Below are positions 1-5,787 of a stretch of DNA of 6,373 bases, one piece after another. Position numbers and translations under genes: made by a program. The notes under the pieces are model-generated. The model saw only the letters and a list, made by a program, of their open reading frames with translations, was not told the DNA's origin and made no database searches. Each line of letters opens with the position of its first letter. The first letter of the stretch is position 1. The stretch comes from a bacterium (lineage in GTDB: Bacteria; Arandabacterota; Arandabacteria; Arandabacterales; Arandabacteraceae). The stretch covers positions 1 through 6,373 of the forward strand of contig JALGWB010000126.1 of NCBI GenBank assembly GCA_025774405.1, in the 5' to 3' direction.

Positions 1-2
1 CG

Positions 3-1163
3 GAGCCCTCCGAGGAGGAGCTCTCGGCTTTTTATGAAGAGCATTCGGAGGATTTCAGGGTCCCGGAGAAGCGGCGGCTTCACCTTGTCGCAGTGCCAAA
101 GCAGCCGAGCTCCGAGGACGAAGAATATGCACATCAGCGAATCGAGGAAGCCAGAGATCTCATAGATGCTGGTGAGCCATTTGATGAAATAGCCCAGGAT
201 TACTCTGACGATGCCCGGACCGCACAGCAGGGCGGGGATATGGGCTGGATCCGACGCGGATTTCTTGAAGCAAAATTGGATTCTGTGGTTTTCAGCCTCG
301 AGCCTGGACAACTCAGTGGGATCATCAGGACCAGAGATGGTTTCCATCTGGTACGGGTTGAAGATCGTCGAGTGCGAGATGGAACCGACGAGGCTCGCAT
401 TTCACATATATTCTCACGACTTGAACCCAGTCCACTGACACTCGAGGAACTAAGGCAAAGAGCATTGGATTTGGTCGGGCTTGCAAAGAGCAAAGGACTT
501 GAGGCAGCAGCTCAGGAGCTTGGCTATGAAATGACCGAACCCGATGCGCTTTCGAAAGATCAGCTTCGACCCATCTATGGACTGAGAGCTGATGATAGTG
601 ATCGCATTTTTGCTGTTGAGACTGGTAAGATAGCCGGACCTTTTGAAGGAAGTAAGGCCTTTTACATAGTTGAGGTTACAGAGATCATCCCATCTCAGGT
701 TTTGCCGCTTGAGCAAATAAGGAGCTATGTTCTCAGTCGGTATCGATATGAAAAACGCAAGCAAATCGCTCGAAACCTCGCCGAGAAGGTGCTTGCCCGA
801 ATCTCAAAAGGCAGCTCGCTTGAAAAGGCTGCCAGGTCGGAGGGATTCGAGGTCAAACGCACACCACCGTTCGGGCGACGTTCAACAGTCCCAGGTATTG
901 GGGCTGAGAACATAGTGATTGCTACAGCATTTGAGCTTGAGAAATCCCAGACCAGTGGTATTCTCGAACACGGTAGTCGCTTCTACATCATCCGCGTTGA
1001 TGAGAGACGACCTTTCGATGAGGGCATCTTTGCTGCCAACGTTCAGAACTTCAAGTACTCGTTGCTGAACAACAAACGCCAGATCTTCCTTTCGAGGTGG
1101 TATGACCGTTTGAAGGAGAGTGCCAGGATTGAAGACTACCGTAGTTTTGGATCCGCTTACTAG
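3..1163 (+). CDS. Parvulin-type peptidyl-prolyl cis-trans isomerase (SurA/PpiD-like), 5'-truncated
   Basis: The frame is open from the first complete codon at the left edge, so the true start, with any signal peptide or membrane anchor, lies outside. 386 residues are visible, ending in TAG. Residues about 20-125 form a parvulin (PpiC-type rotamase) domain: an acidic 'YSDDARTAQQGGDMGW' stretch (67-82) containing the hallmark GGDxGW, then 'DGFHLVRV' (112-119) matching the usual GYHIIKV strand. A second, degenerate copy seems to start at 'ARISHIF' (131-137) and lacks GGDxGW. A third weakly similar segment lies near residues 255-340 with 'FYIIRVDER'. This layout fits periplasmic foldases such as SurA or PpiD, which chaperone outer-membrane and secreted proteins; that role is inferred from family. 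A GTG at 93 could be mistaken for a start, but the family match continues upstream of it ('FRVPEKRRLHLVAV'). The gene is convergent with the minus-strand operon and shares 4 bp with its last gene. Confidence 0.9.
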   Translation, partial: EPSEEELSAFYEEHSEDFRVPEKRRLHLVAVPKQPSSEDEEYAHQRIEEARDLIDAGEPFDEIAQDYSDDARTAQQGGDMGWIRRGFLEAKLDSVVFSLEPGQLSGIIRTRDGFHLVRVEDRRVRDGTDEARISHIFSRLEPSPLTLEELRQRALDLVGLAKSKGLEAAAQELGYEMTEPDALSKDQLRPIYGLRADDSDRIFAVETGKIAGPFEGSKAFYIVEVTEIIPSQVLPLEQIRSYVLSRYRYEKRKQIARNLAEKVLARISKGSSLEKAARSEGFEVKRTPPFGRRSTVPGIGAENIVIATAFELEKSQTSGILEHGSRFYIIRVDERRPFDEGIFAANVQNFKYSLLNNKRQIFLSRWYDRLKESARIEDYRSFGSAY

Positions 1164-1366
1164 CCAGCTTTATCAGAGCCAGGTTTAGGTGGCTCGGCAG
1201 GGGTTTGGCTATCGATCTCCTCGCGTATCTCATCGAAGGCTTTCCGTATAGCATGGACCGTCTTGCCGACCGCTCTTGAGAACTCCGGAATCCGCCTCGA
1301 ACCAAAGAGCACCAGTATGATCAGGAGTATTATGAGAATCTCTGAACTGCCTACTCCACTGAACAT
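1160..1366 (-). CDS. tatA: Sec-independent protein translocase TatA/TatB family
   Basis: 68-residue protein with the Tat A/B plan: a short N-terminal stretch, a single hydrophobic helix (about residues 9-21, 'EILIILLIILVLF'), the FG hinge at 21-22, the 'RRIPEF' turn (24-29, usual form KLPEL), an amphipathic helix to about residue 48, and a polar proline-rich tail. Members oligomerise in the inner membrane to pass folded twin-arginine substrates, with TatC as receptor. No tatC lies in the window. Glu9 near the membrane start would also suit TatB, so the A/B assignment is open. The ATG at 1366 is chosen because it places the helix at the usual distance from the N-terminus and follows GGTAGG by 6 bases; longer in-frame starts such as TTG at 1432 would run into the upstream gene. 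It is the last gene of the operon, 7 bp after the LytR_C gene. Its TAG stop lies in the CTAG shared with the convergent isomerase gene. Confidence 0.88.
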   Translation of the reverse strand: MFSGVGSSEILIILLIILVLFGSRRIPEFSRAVGKTVHAIRKAFDEIREEIDSQTPAEPPKPGSDKAG

Positions 1367-1373
1367 GACAGAC

Positions 1374-1772
1374 CTACCGCCTTGTAGCCAGTTCCTTGAA
1401 GTCACCGCCAACAATGACTGTAGCATCCACAAAAGTCGAAATCCTGACCTGATGAACGACGTTGTCAGTACCCAGAACTGAAGTGAGAGCAGCTAGCTTC
1501 GTATCGTCACCACATCTGTCAACGATGATTGTCTCCTCATATTCAAAGTCATCGGCGTTACCCACAAAGAGTACGTCAAATCCCAATCCACCCAACCATG
1601 TAGCCACCTCTTCAGCAGCACCCTTCAAGCCGCATCCATTGACAATCTCTACCACCACCCTTGCCTCACACTCCGAAGTCTGCCTCGTGCCTATCAGAGC
1701 TGTAGCCAACCAGTTGCCAACAACCAGTGCTAGATATATGGATACGGCTCTAGCCAGCAGATTTGGACTCAC
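1374..1772 (-). CDS. Membrane-anchored LytR C-terminal (LytR_C) domain protein
   Basis: 132 residues. An uncleaved-looking hydrophobic segment at residues about 9-28 predicts one N-terminal membrane anchor with the rest outside the cytoplasm. From about 38 to the end it matches the LytR_C domain: 'VVVEIVNGCG' (39-48, usual V-x-VLNG-x-G), 'GFDVLFVGNADDF' (64-76) and 'TIIVDR' (81-86). In LytR-CpsA-Psr proteins this domain follows the phosphotransferase domain that attaches polymers to the wall; here the catalytic LCP part is absent. The biochemical role of free-standing LytR_C proteins is unknown to me, so only an envelope role is inferred. The start is GTG at 1772, supported by AGGAGGG nine bases upstream, giving a 23-bp overlap with the HIT gene. 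Residues Cys35, Cys47 and Cys87 could form disulfides, but nothing proves this. Confidence 0.8.
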   Translation of the reverse strand: MSPNLLARAVSIYLALVVGNWLATALIGTRQTSECEARVVVEIVNGCGLKGAAEEVATWLGGLGFDVLFVGNADDFEYEETIIVDRCGDDTKLAALTSVLGTDNVVHQVRISTFVDATVIVGGDFKELATRR

Positions 1773-2253
1773 CTTCCAGCTCCCTCCTGGAGGCGATTAT
1801 CTTCCTGTAGGTATCGGTCAGGACCTCAGGCAAGACCTTGGTCTCGCCGACAATTGGCATGAAATTAGTATCACCCTCCCAGCGAGGAACCACATGGACA
1901 TGAACATGGTCAGGAAAGCCTGCACCGGCACATCTGCCGATATTCATTCCAATGTTGAATCCGTCAGGATTGAGAGCTCTGGTAAGAACCTTCTCGCACC
2001 AGGCGACAAGTTGCATGACCTCACTGGCCTCCTCACTTGTCAGATTGCTGATCTTGCCTACGTGACGATAGGGAGCAACCATAAGGTGACCGGTGGTATA
2101 AGGATAGAGATTCATGATCACATAGGCTTGCTCCCCGCGCTTGACTATCAGAGCCTTCTCATCCTGCTGGCCTGCCTTGTGACAAAAGATGCAGCCCTTA
2201 TCCTCTTCGCTTTCGATGTACTCCATTCTCCAACCTGCGCTTAGGATCTTCAC
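1750..2253 (-). CDS. HIT-family nucleotide hydrolase/phosphorylase (Ap4A phosphorylase-like)
   Basis: 167-residue histidine-triad protein. The N-terminus 'ILSAGWRMEYI' resembles the 'APWRMEYI' opening of the bacterial Ap4A phosphorylase-like HIT group, then Cys21-x-x-Cys24 (likely zinc site). 'NLYPYTTGHLMVAPYRH' (48-64) is the nucleotide-binding region, and 'HVHVHVVPRWEGDTNFMP' (116-133) holds the H-x-H-x-H triad, with His118 the expected nucleophile. The 'GDTNFMP' tail typifies this subgroup, which cleaves dinucleoside polyphosphates such as Ap4A; exact substrate and use of phosphate versus water are not readable from sequence. The GTG at 2253 is preferred over the in-frame ATG at 2226, because the conserved WRMEYI would be lost and AGGAGG lies seven bases upstream of the GTG. 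This makes it overlap the panC-glmU fusion gene by 56 bp. Confidence 0.92.
   Translation of the reverse strand: MKILSAGWRMEYIESEEDKGCIFCHKAGQQDEKALIVKRGEQAYVIMNLYPYTTGHLMVAPYRHVGKISNLTSEEASEVMQLVAWCEKVLTRALNPDGFNIGMNIGRCAGAGFPDHVHVHVVPRWEGDTNFMPIVGETKVLPEVLTDTYRKIIASRRELEGESKSAG
1782..1788 (-). promoter_or_regulatory. Ribosome binding site of the LytR_C gene
   Basis: AGGAGGG on the minus strand, nine bases before the GTG at 1772 and inside the end of the HIT gene. This strong Shine-Dalgarno match supports the GTG start and the 23-bp overlap. Confidence 0.7.
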
Positions 2254-3868
2254 TTCTTAGCCTCCTGGCATAAAGTGCCCGGACAGCCTTCAGGTCCTCA
2301 GGGGTATTGACACCCAGCACCTCAGTATAATCCTTTATCACAACAGGTTCCACCCTCCCACCTCGCGCCTTTATGGCCACGATCACCCCTGGGAGATAAT
2401 ACTCCATTTGAACATTACTCGCATCGACCATGAGAAGAGCGTCAAAGAGGGATCTCGATCGAAAGCAATAGATGCCTGCATTAACCTCTCGTATTGCTTT
2501 CTCCTCCCTGCTTGCATCTTTCTCTTCAACGATCATGAGAAATCTTTTGTCAGCATCCCTGACAACTCTGCCATAGCCATGCGGATTTGGCATGACCGCT
2601 GTTGCAAAAGTTATGGCGTTGGCACGCTTGACATGGGTATCGATAAGATTTCGAATCGTTTCGGAGCCAATCAACGGTGTGTCCCCTGAGACTACAACTA
2701 CATTCCCATTGAAGTTGAAAAGATACGGATAGGTTTGCAGCACAGCATGTCCAGTACCCCGCTGCACCTCCTGATACACAGTGTCAACCCCCAGGCGCTG
2801 CAAAAAGGACTCGACCTTCTTCCTGCCATGGCCGACAACTGCCACAATCTGCTTGAGACCTGCAGCTTTGATAGCGTCAACAACGCGCTGCACCATTGGT
2901 TTACCACCCACGCTCTGCAGAACCTTAGGGACCCTCGATCTCATCCGCTTACCTTCACCAGCAGCCAGTATGACAGCCACATTGCCACGCCGGTACCTCT
3001 TAGGTTGTATTTCCACTGGATCAACACCTATATTGTCAATCAAGCGCGCTTTACCAACCCATGCCGCCACGGCAACTCGTATTCTGCTATTGACATAGGT
3101 AACGTCTTCAAGCGTCTCAGGGTCAACAATGGCAACATAATCCACCTTGGTAACACCGCTATCGACAAGCAATTTGACCATTCGATCCTTTATCCTCGAT
3201 GCTCTTCTTTCACCTGCCAAGATCATCAGCCGTGCAAGCTCAAGTGACTTGTAAAGCGATGTCGCAACCGCCCTCTCTTCATGGGTCAGATAAAGATTTC
3301 TTGAACTCATGGCCAGCCCATCCTTTTCTCTTACAGTGGGCACGCCAACAATATCAACCTGCAGACCGAGGTCAGAAACCATTCGCCGTATTATCACAAG
3401 CTGCTGATAGTCCTTCTCACCAAAGAAAGCGACGTCTGGCATGACAGCCAGGAGTAACTTCAGAACGATGAGGCAAACGCCATCGAAGTGGCCTGGACGG
3501 AAATTGCCGCAGAGCCTGTCCCTCAAAACCTCAACGCCAACAGCTGTCCTGAAACCTTGAGGATACATCTCCTCAACAGAGGGCACAAAGAGGATATCAC
3601 AACCGATCTCACGGAGGAGCTTGCGATCACGATCAAGATCCCTTGGATACCTCTCAAGATCCTCACCCGGACCGAACTGCTTGGGATTTACAAAGATACT
3701 GACAACAACCGTATCACAGCGTCGGCGGCACTGCCTGACAAGCTCGAGGTGACCATCGTGAAGATAGCCCATCGTCGGCACAAAACCGACGGTTCGACCT
3801 GCACTCCTTGCTCGGTCGATCTCACTGCGGAGCCTGTTAATGGTTCTTATGATCTTCGGGATCTTCAT
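2198..3868 (-). CDS. panC: Fusion: pantothenate synthetase (PanC) + GlmU-type UDP-GlcNAc pyrophosphorylase domain
   Basis: 556 residues in one uninterrupted frame. Residues 1-280 are a full-length PanC, the ATP-dependent pantoate-beta-alanine ligase: 'FVPTMGYLHDGH' (29-40) with the HxGH nucleotide motif, 'FVNPKQFGPGEDL' (59-71), 'RPGHFDGV' (124-131), 'GEKDYQQ' (150-156), 'MSSRN' (187-191), and the usual end 'ARLIDNI'. After about 16 linker residues, 297 to about 535 is a complete GlmU N-terminal nucleotidyltransferase: 'LAAGEGKRM' (301-309; family usually GxGTRM), 'PKVL', 'QRGTGHA' (369-375), 'SGDTPL' (394-399) with Asp396 as metal ligand, 'GYGRVVR', 'VEEKDA', 'EVNAGIY', 'EYYL' and 'GVN' with Asn521. 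The left-handed beta-helix acetyltransferase half of GlmU is absent; a short basic tail follows. The ATG at 3868 fits the normal PanC N-terminus (32-bp overlap with panB); an ATG 30 bases upstream is possible, and neither has a strong RBS. Both halves keep their key motifs, so both should be active. The PanC role fits the adjacent panB; the glmU role is extra. Confidence 0.93.
   Translation of the reverse strand: MKIPKIIRTINRLRSEIDRARSAGRTVGFVPTMGYLHDGHLELVRQCRRRCDTVVVSIFVNPKQFGPGEDLERYPRDLDRDRKLLREIGCDILFVPSVEEMYPQGFRTAVGVEVLRDRLCGNFRPGHFDGVCLIVLKLLLAVMPDVAFFGEKDYQQLVIIRRMVSDLGLQVDIVGVPTVREKDGLAMSSRNLYLTHEERAVATSLYKSLELARLMILAGERRASRIKDRMVKLLVDSGVTKVDYVAIVDPETLEDVTYVNSRIRVAVAAWVGKARLIDNIGVDPVEIQPKRYRRGNVAVILAAGEGKRMRSRVPKVLQSVGGKPMVQRVVDAIKAAGLKQIVAVVGHGRKKVESFLQRLGVDTVYQEVQRGTGHAVLQTYPYLFNFNGNVVVVSGDTPLIGSETIRNLIDTHVKRANAITFATAVMPNPHGYGRVVRDADKRFLMIVEEKDASREEKAIREVNAGIYCFRSRSLFDALLMVDASNVQMEYYLPGVIVAIKARGGRVEPVVIKDYTEVLGVNTPEDLKAVRALYARRLRSEDPKRRLENGVHRKRRG
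2261..2266 (-). promoter_or_regulatory. Ribosome binding site of the HIT gene
   Basis: A consensus AGGAGG seven bases before the GTG at 2253, lying inside the 3' end of the panC-glmU fusion gene. It decides the start in favour of GTG 2253 and shows that the 56-bp overlap is real. Confidence 0.75.
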
Positions 3869-4664
3869 AACTCTCTTCAATCCTGGGATAATCACCATTT
3901 CTCACATCACTGGCATAACTACTGAAAGCCTGCCTTATTATGCTTGCCAGGTCTGCATAGCGCCGCACATATCTCGGCTGGTCTTCATAGAGACCGAGCA
4001 GGTCGTGGGATACAAGAACCTGACCGTCACAGAAAGGACCTGCCCCAATCCCTATCGTTGGCACCTCAACCTCCTCAGTTATCTGTTTAGCCAGCGGCCA
4101 TGGAATTGCCTCAAGCACAATTGCAAAACAACCTGCTTCCTGAAGTGCCCTGGCATCTTCAATCAGCGCACTCCTGGCATTTTCCGTCTTGCCCTGGACA
4201 CGATATCCACCAAAGACCCTTACAGCCTGAGGTGTAAGCCCTATATGCCCCATGACCGGTACCTTGGACTCAACAATAGCCCTGGCAGTCGAAGCAACAC
4301 ATCTGCCACCCTCAATCTTGACAGCATCGGCACCACCTTCCTTGATCATCCTGCCCGCATTGGCAATCGCATCTCGCACGGATGCCTGGAATGACATGAA
4401 AGGCATATCAGCAACAACCAAGGCTTTAGGCTTAGCCCTGTTGACAGCCTTAACATGGATTATCATTTCATCCATCGTCACAGGTAAGGTGGTCTCGTAG
4501 CCCAGAACAACCATGCCGAGGGTGTCGCCGACCAGGATTATGTCAACGCCGGCTTCATCAGCGAGCCTGGCAAATGGGAAATCATAGGTACTGACCATGA
4601 CTATCCTCTTACCTTTACGTTTCATTCGGACTATCTTAGGAACTGTTATCTTTTTCCTCTCCAC
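3837..4664 (-). CDS. panB: 3-methyl-2-oxobutanoate hydroxymethyltransferase (ketopantoate hydroxymethyltransferase)
   Basis: 275 residues, normal length. PanB transfers a hydroxymethyl group from 5,10-methylene-tetrahydrofolate to 2-ketoisovalerate, the first committed cytosolic step to pantothenate and CoA. Visible hallmarks are 'VSTYDFPFA' (24-32), 'VGDTLGMVVLGY' (45-56) with metal ligand Asp47, 'VVADMPFMSF' (83-92) with Asp86, 'VKIEGG' (115-120), 'MGHIGLTPQ' (138-146), 'LEAIP' (184-188) with the expected catalytic Glu185, and 'IGIGAGPFCDGQVLV' near the C-terminus. The start is GTG at 4664; it shares one base with the TAG stop of the kinase gene (TAGTG) and follows GGAGGGGG by six bases, so translation is probably coupled. 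PanC is immediately downstream, and folate genes are upstream in the same transcript, which could co-supply its folate substrate. Confidence 0.97.
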   Translation of the reverse strand: MERKKITVPKIVRMKRKGKRIVMVSTYDFPFARLADEAGVDIILVGDTLGMVVLGYETTLPVTMDEMIIHVKAVNRAKPKALVVADMPFMSFQASVRDAIANAGRMIKEGGADAVKIEGGRCVASTARAIVESKVPVMGHIGLTPQAVRVFGGYRVQGKTENARSALIEDARALQEAGCFAIVLEAIPWPLAKQITEEVEVPTIGIGAGPFCDGQVLVSHDLLGLYEDQPRYVRRYADLASIIRQAFSSYASDVRNGDYPRIEESYEDPEDHKNH

Positions 4665-5302
4665 TATCTTCCCCCTCCGCTAAAGTAAACCGTTCCCCTG
4701 CTGTGAGTTTCGATCATCTCAATCAACTTGTCGATATCGTCCTCCGACCTTGGTAGATCAAGGGAGTCGGTGTTGACGATTATCAAAGGGGAATCATCAT
4801 AATGGAAGAAGAAATGGTTGTAAGCTCGATTGAGAGTCTCGATGTAATCCTTCGGCATATTCCGCTCGAAAGGTCGACCCCGCTTGTGGATTCGCTCCAT
4901 CAGAACATCGGTGCTTGCCTGCAGGTAGATTACTACGTCAGGTGAGGCGACATTCTTTTCGAGAATCTCAACAAGCTTCTCATAGAGCATGAGTTCATCA
5001 TCATTGAGATTTATGTAGGCAAAAATACGATCCTTCGCAAAGATATAGTCACTCACAACCCGCTGTGCGAAAAGGCTTGCTTGAGCAAGCTCTGTCTGCT
5101 GACGATAACGGGAGAGGAGAAAGAATATCTGGGTCTGAAAAGCATATCCTCGCATGTCTTGATAGAATTTTGAAAGGAAGGGGTTTTCTTCAACCTCCTC
5201 TAACTTAAGTTCAGCGTCAAGCCTTTCAGCCAGGATTGTAGCAAGTGTCGTCTTGCCAGCGCCAATGACGCCCTCAATTCCTATATACTTAGGTCCTCCC
5301 AT
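4664..5302 (-). CDS. Deoxynucleoside kinase (deoxyadenosine/deoxyguanosine kinase-like)
   Basis: 212 residues, typical for the dNK/TK2-like family, which phosphorylates deoxynucleosides to monophosphates in the salvage pathway. The Walker A loop is 'GVIGAGKTT' (11-19). Then come 'EENPFLSKFY' (38-47), whose glutamate is the likely catalytic base, and 'AFQTQIFFLLSRYRQQ' (54-69), the substrate-side helix. 'VSDYIFAKDRIFA' (83-95) occupies the place of the E/D-R-S motif. 'RIHKRGRPFER' (137-147) is the arginine-rich LID. Which base is preferred cannot be read from the sequence. The ATG at 5302 follows AAGGGGG by seven bases and gives a 22-bp overlap with folK. Its position between folK and panB is metabolically loose (nucleotide salvage among folate and CoA genes). 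I recall dNK genes next to folK in other bacteria, but I could not verify that here. Confidence 0.92.
   Translation of the reverse strand: MGGPKYIGIEGVIGAGKTTLATILAERLDAELKLEEVEENPFLSKFYQDMRGYAFQTQIFFLLSRYRQQTELAQASLFAQRVVSDYIFAKDRIFAYINLNDDELMLYEKLVEILEKNVASPDVVIYLQASTDVLMERIHKRGRPFERNMPKDYIETLNRAYNHFFFHYDDSPLIIVNTDSLDLPRSEDDIDKLIEMIETHSRGTVYFSGGGR
4671..4678 (-). promoter_or_regulatory. Ribosome binding site of panB
   Basis: GGAGGGGG on the minus strand, six bases before the GTG at 4664, inside the end of the kinase gene. It supports the GTG start and the one-base stop/start overlap. Confidence 0.75.
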
Positions 5303-5775
5303 TGGGTTTCCCCCTTGGATAGCAGGTCAGCGAGATGGCTTGAAACTGACCGTCCAGTGCCTGGATGGATGAGATCTGCATTTATCTCAACCAGAGGAGC
5401 AAGTACGAACCCTCGCTCGCACATCCTGGGATGAGGAATTTCAAGATCACCGTTGGAGACTATTTCATCATCGTAGAGCAGTATGTCTATGTCGATTTCC
5501 CTTGGTCCCCACCTTCTGCGAAGCTTGCGTCCAAGGACTGCCTCAGTTGCCTTCGCAACCTCCAGAAGCTCGAGAGGTTCAAGAAATGTGTGGACCTCAA
5601 TGACCGCGTTTATGAACTCTGGTTGATCACGATATCCCCATGGCTTGCTCCTATAGAAGCTTGAAACCTGTGCAATGGCAAGCCCTCCATGACTCGCGAG
5701 GCATCGAATAGCTCTTGAAATCATGCCTATTCGATCTGAAAGATTACTTCCCAAACCAAGATAGCACTTTTTCAA
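5281..5775 (-). CDS. folK: 2-amino-4-hydroxy-6-hydroxymethyldihydropteridine pyrophosphokinase (HPPK)
   Basis: 164 residues, the usual length. HPPK moves pyrophosphate from ATP to 6-hydroxymethyl-7,8-dihydropterin, the folate step right after FolB. Diagnostic features are 'YLGLGSNLSDR' (5-15), 'SSFYRSKPWGYRDQPEFINAV' split over 38-58 (pterin-binding loop), 'RRWGPREIDIDILLY' (87-101) with the two magnesium-binding aspartates at 95 and 97, and 'IPHPRMCERGFVLAPL' (113-128). All expected catalytic residues are present. The start is TTG at 5775: the protein begins two residues before the conserved first strand, no better codon is nearby, and GAGGG lies seven bases upstream. It follows folB by 10 bp and overlaps the kinase gene by 22 bp. 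Confidence 0.96.
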   Translation of the reverse strand: MKKCYLGLGSNLSDRIGMISRAIRCLASHGGLAIAQVSSFYRSKPWGYRDQPEFINAVIEVHTFLEPLELLEVAKATEAVLGRKLRRRWGPREIDIDILLYDDEIVSNGDLEIPHPRMCERGFVLAPLVEINADLIHPGTGRSVSSHLADLLSKGETQWEDLSI

Positions 5776-5782
5776 TTTCCTA

Positions 5783-5787
5783 CCCTC
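5783..5787 (-). promoter_or_regulatory. Ribosome binding site of folK, overlapping the folB stop
   Basis: GAGGG seven bases before the TTG at 5775. It overlaps the folB TGA stop (read as TGAGGG), so a ribosome finishing folB would sit on the folK initiation site. It supports the TTG start. Confidence 0.65.

Noticed and set aside
1176..1195. Perfect 6-bp inverted repeat (GAGCCA, 8-base loop, TGGCTC) just after the isomerase stop, as a possible terminator.
   Set aside because: No T-run follows it on either strand, the stem is short, and it lies inside the tatA coding sequence. I do not call it a terminator.
1367..1432. A longer TatA/B protein starting at TTG 1432.
   Set aside because: It would put about 22 residues before the membrane helix, unlike the family, and overlap the LytR_C gene. 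The ATG at 1366 fits much better.
1462..2244. A 260-codon open frame on the + strand.
   Set aside because: It is antisense to the HIT and LytR_C genes, which have clear family motifs. Its own translation resembles no family I know and looks like low-information shadow sequence.
2960..3040. The fusion as an artefact of a frameshift between two genes.
   Set aside because: PanC and GlmU motifs are in the same frame with no break and a sensible linker, so no indel needs to be assumed. A substituted stop codon remains possible and is covered by the suggested read check.
2735..3247. A 170-codon open frame on the + strand across the PanC-GlmU joint.
   Set aside because: It is fully antisense to the fusion gene, with no recognisable domain and no convincing ribosome binding site.
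3869..3898. An upstream ATG (3898) as the start of the PanC fusion.
   Set aside because: It adds ten residues before the normal PanC N-terminus, lengthens the overlap with panB to 62 bp and has no clear ribosome binding site. It cannot be fully excluded.
3840..4394. A 184-codon open frame on the + strand.
   Set aside because: It lies antisense to panB, whose catalytic motifs are all intact; the + strand product shows no recognisable features.
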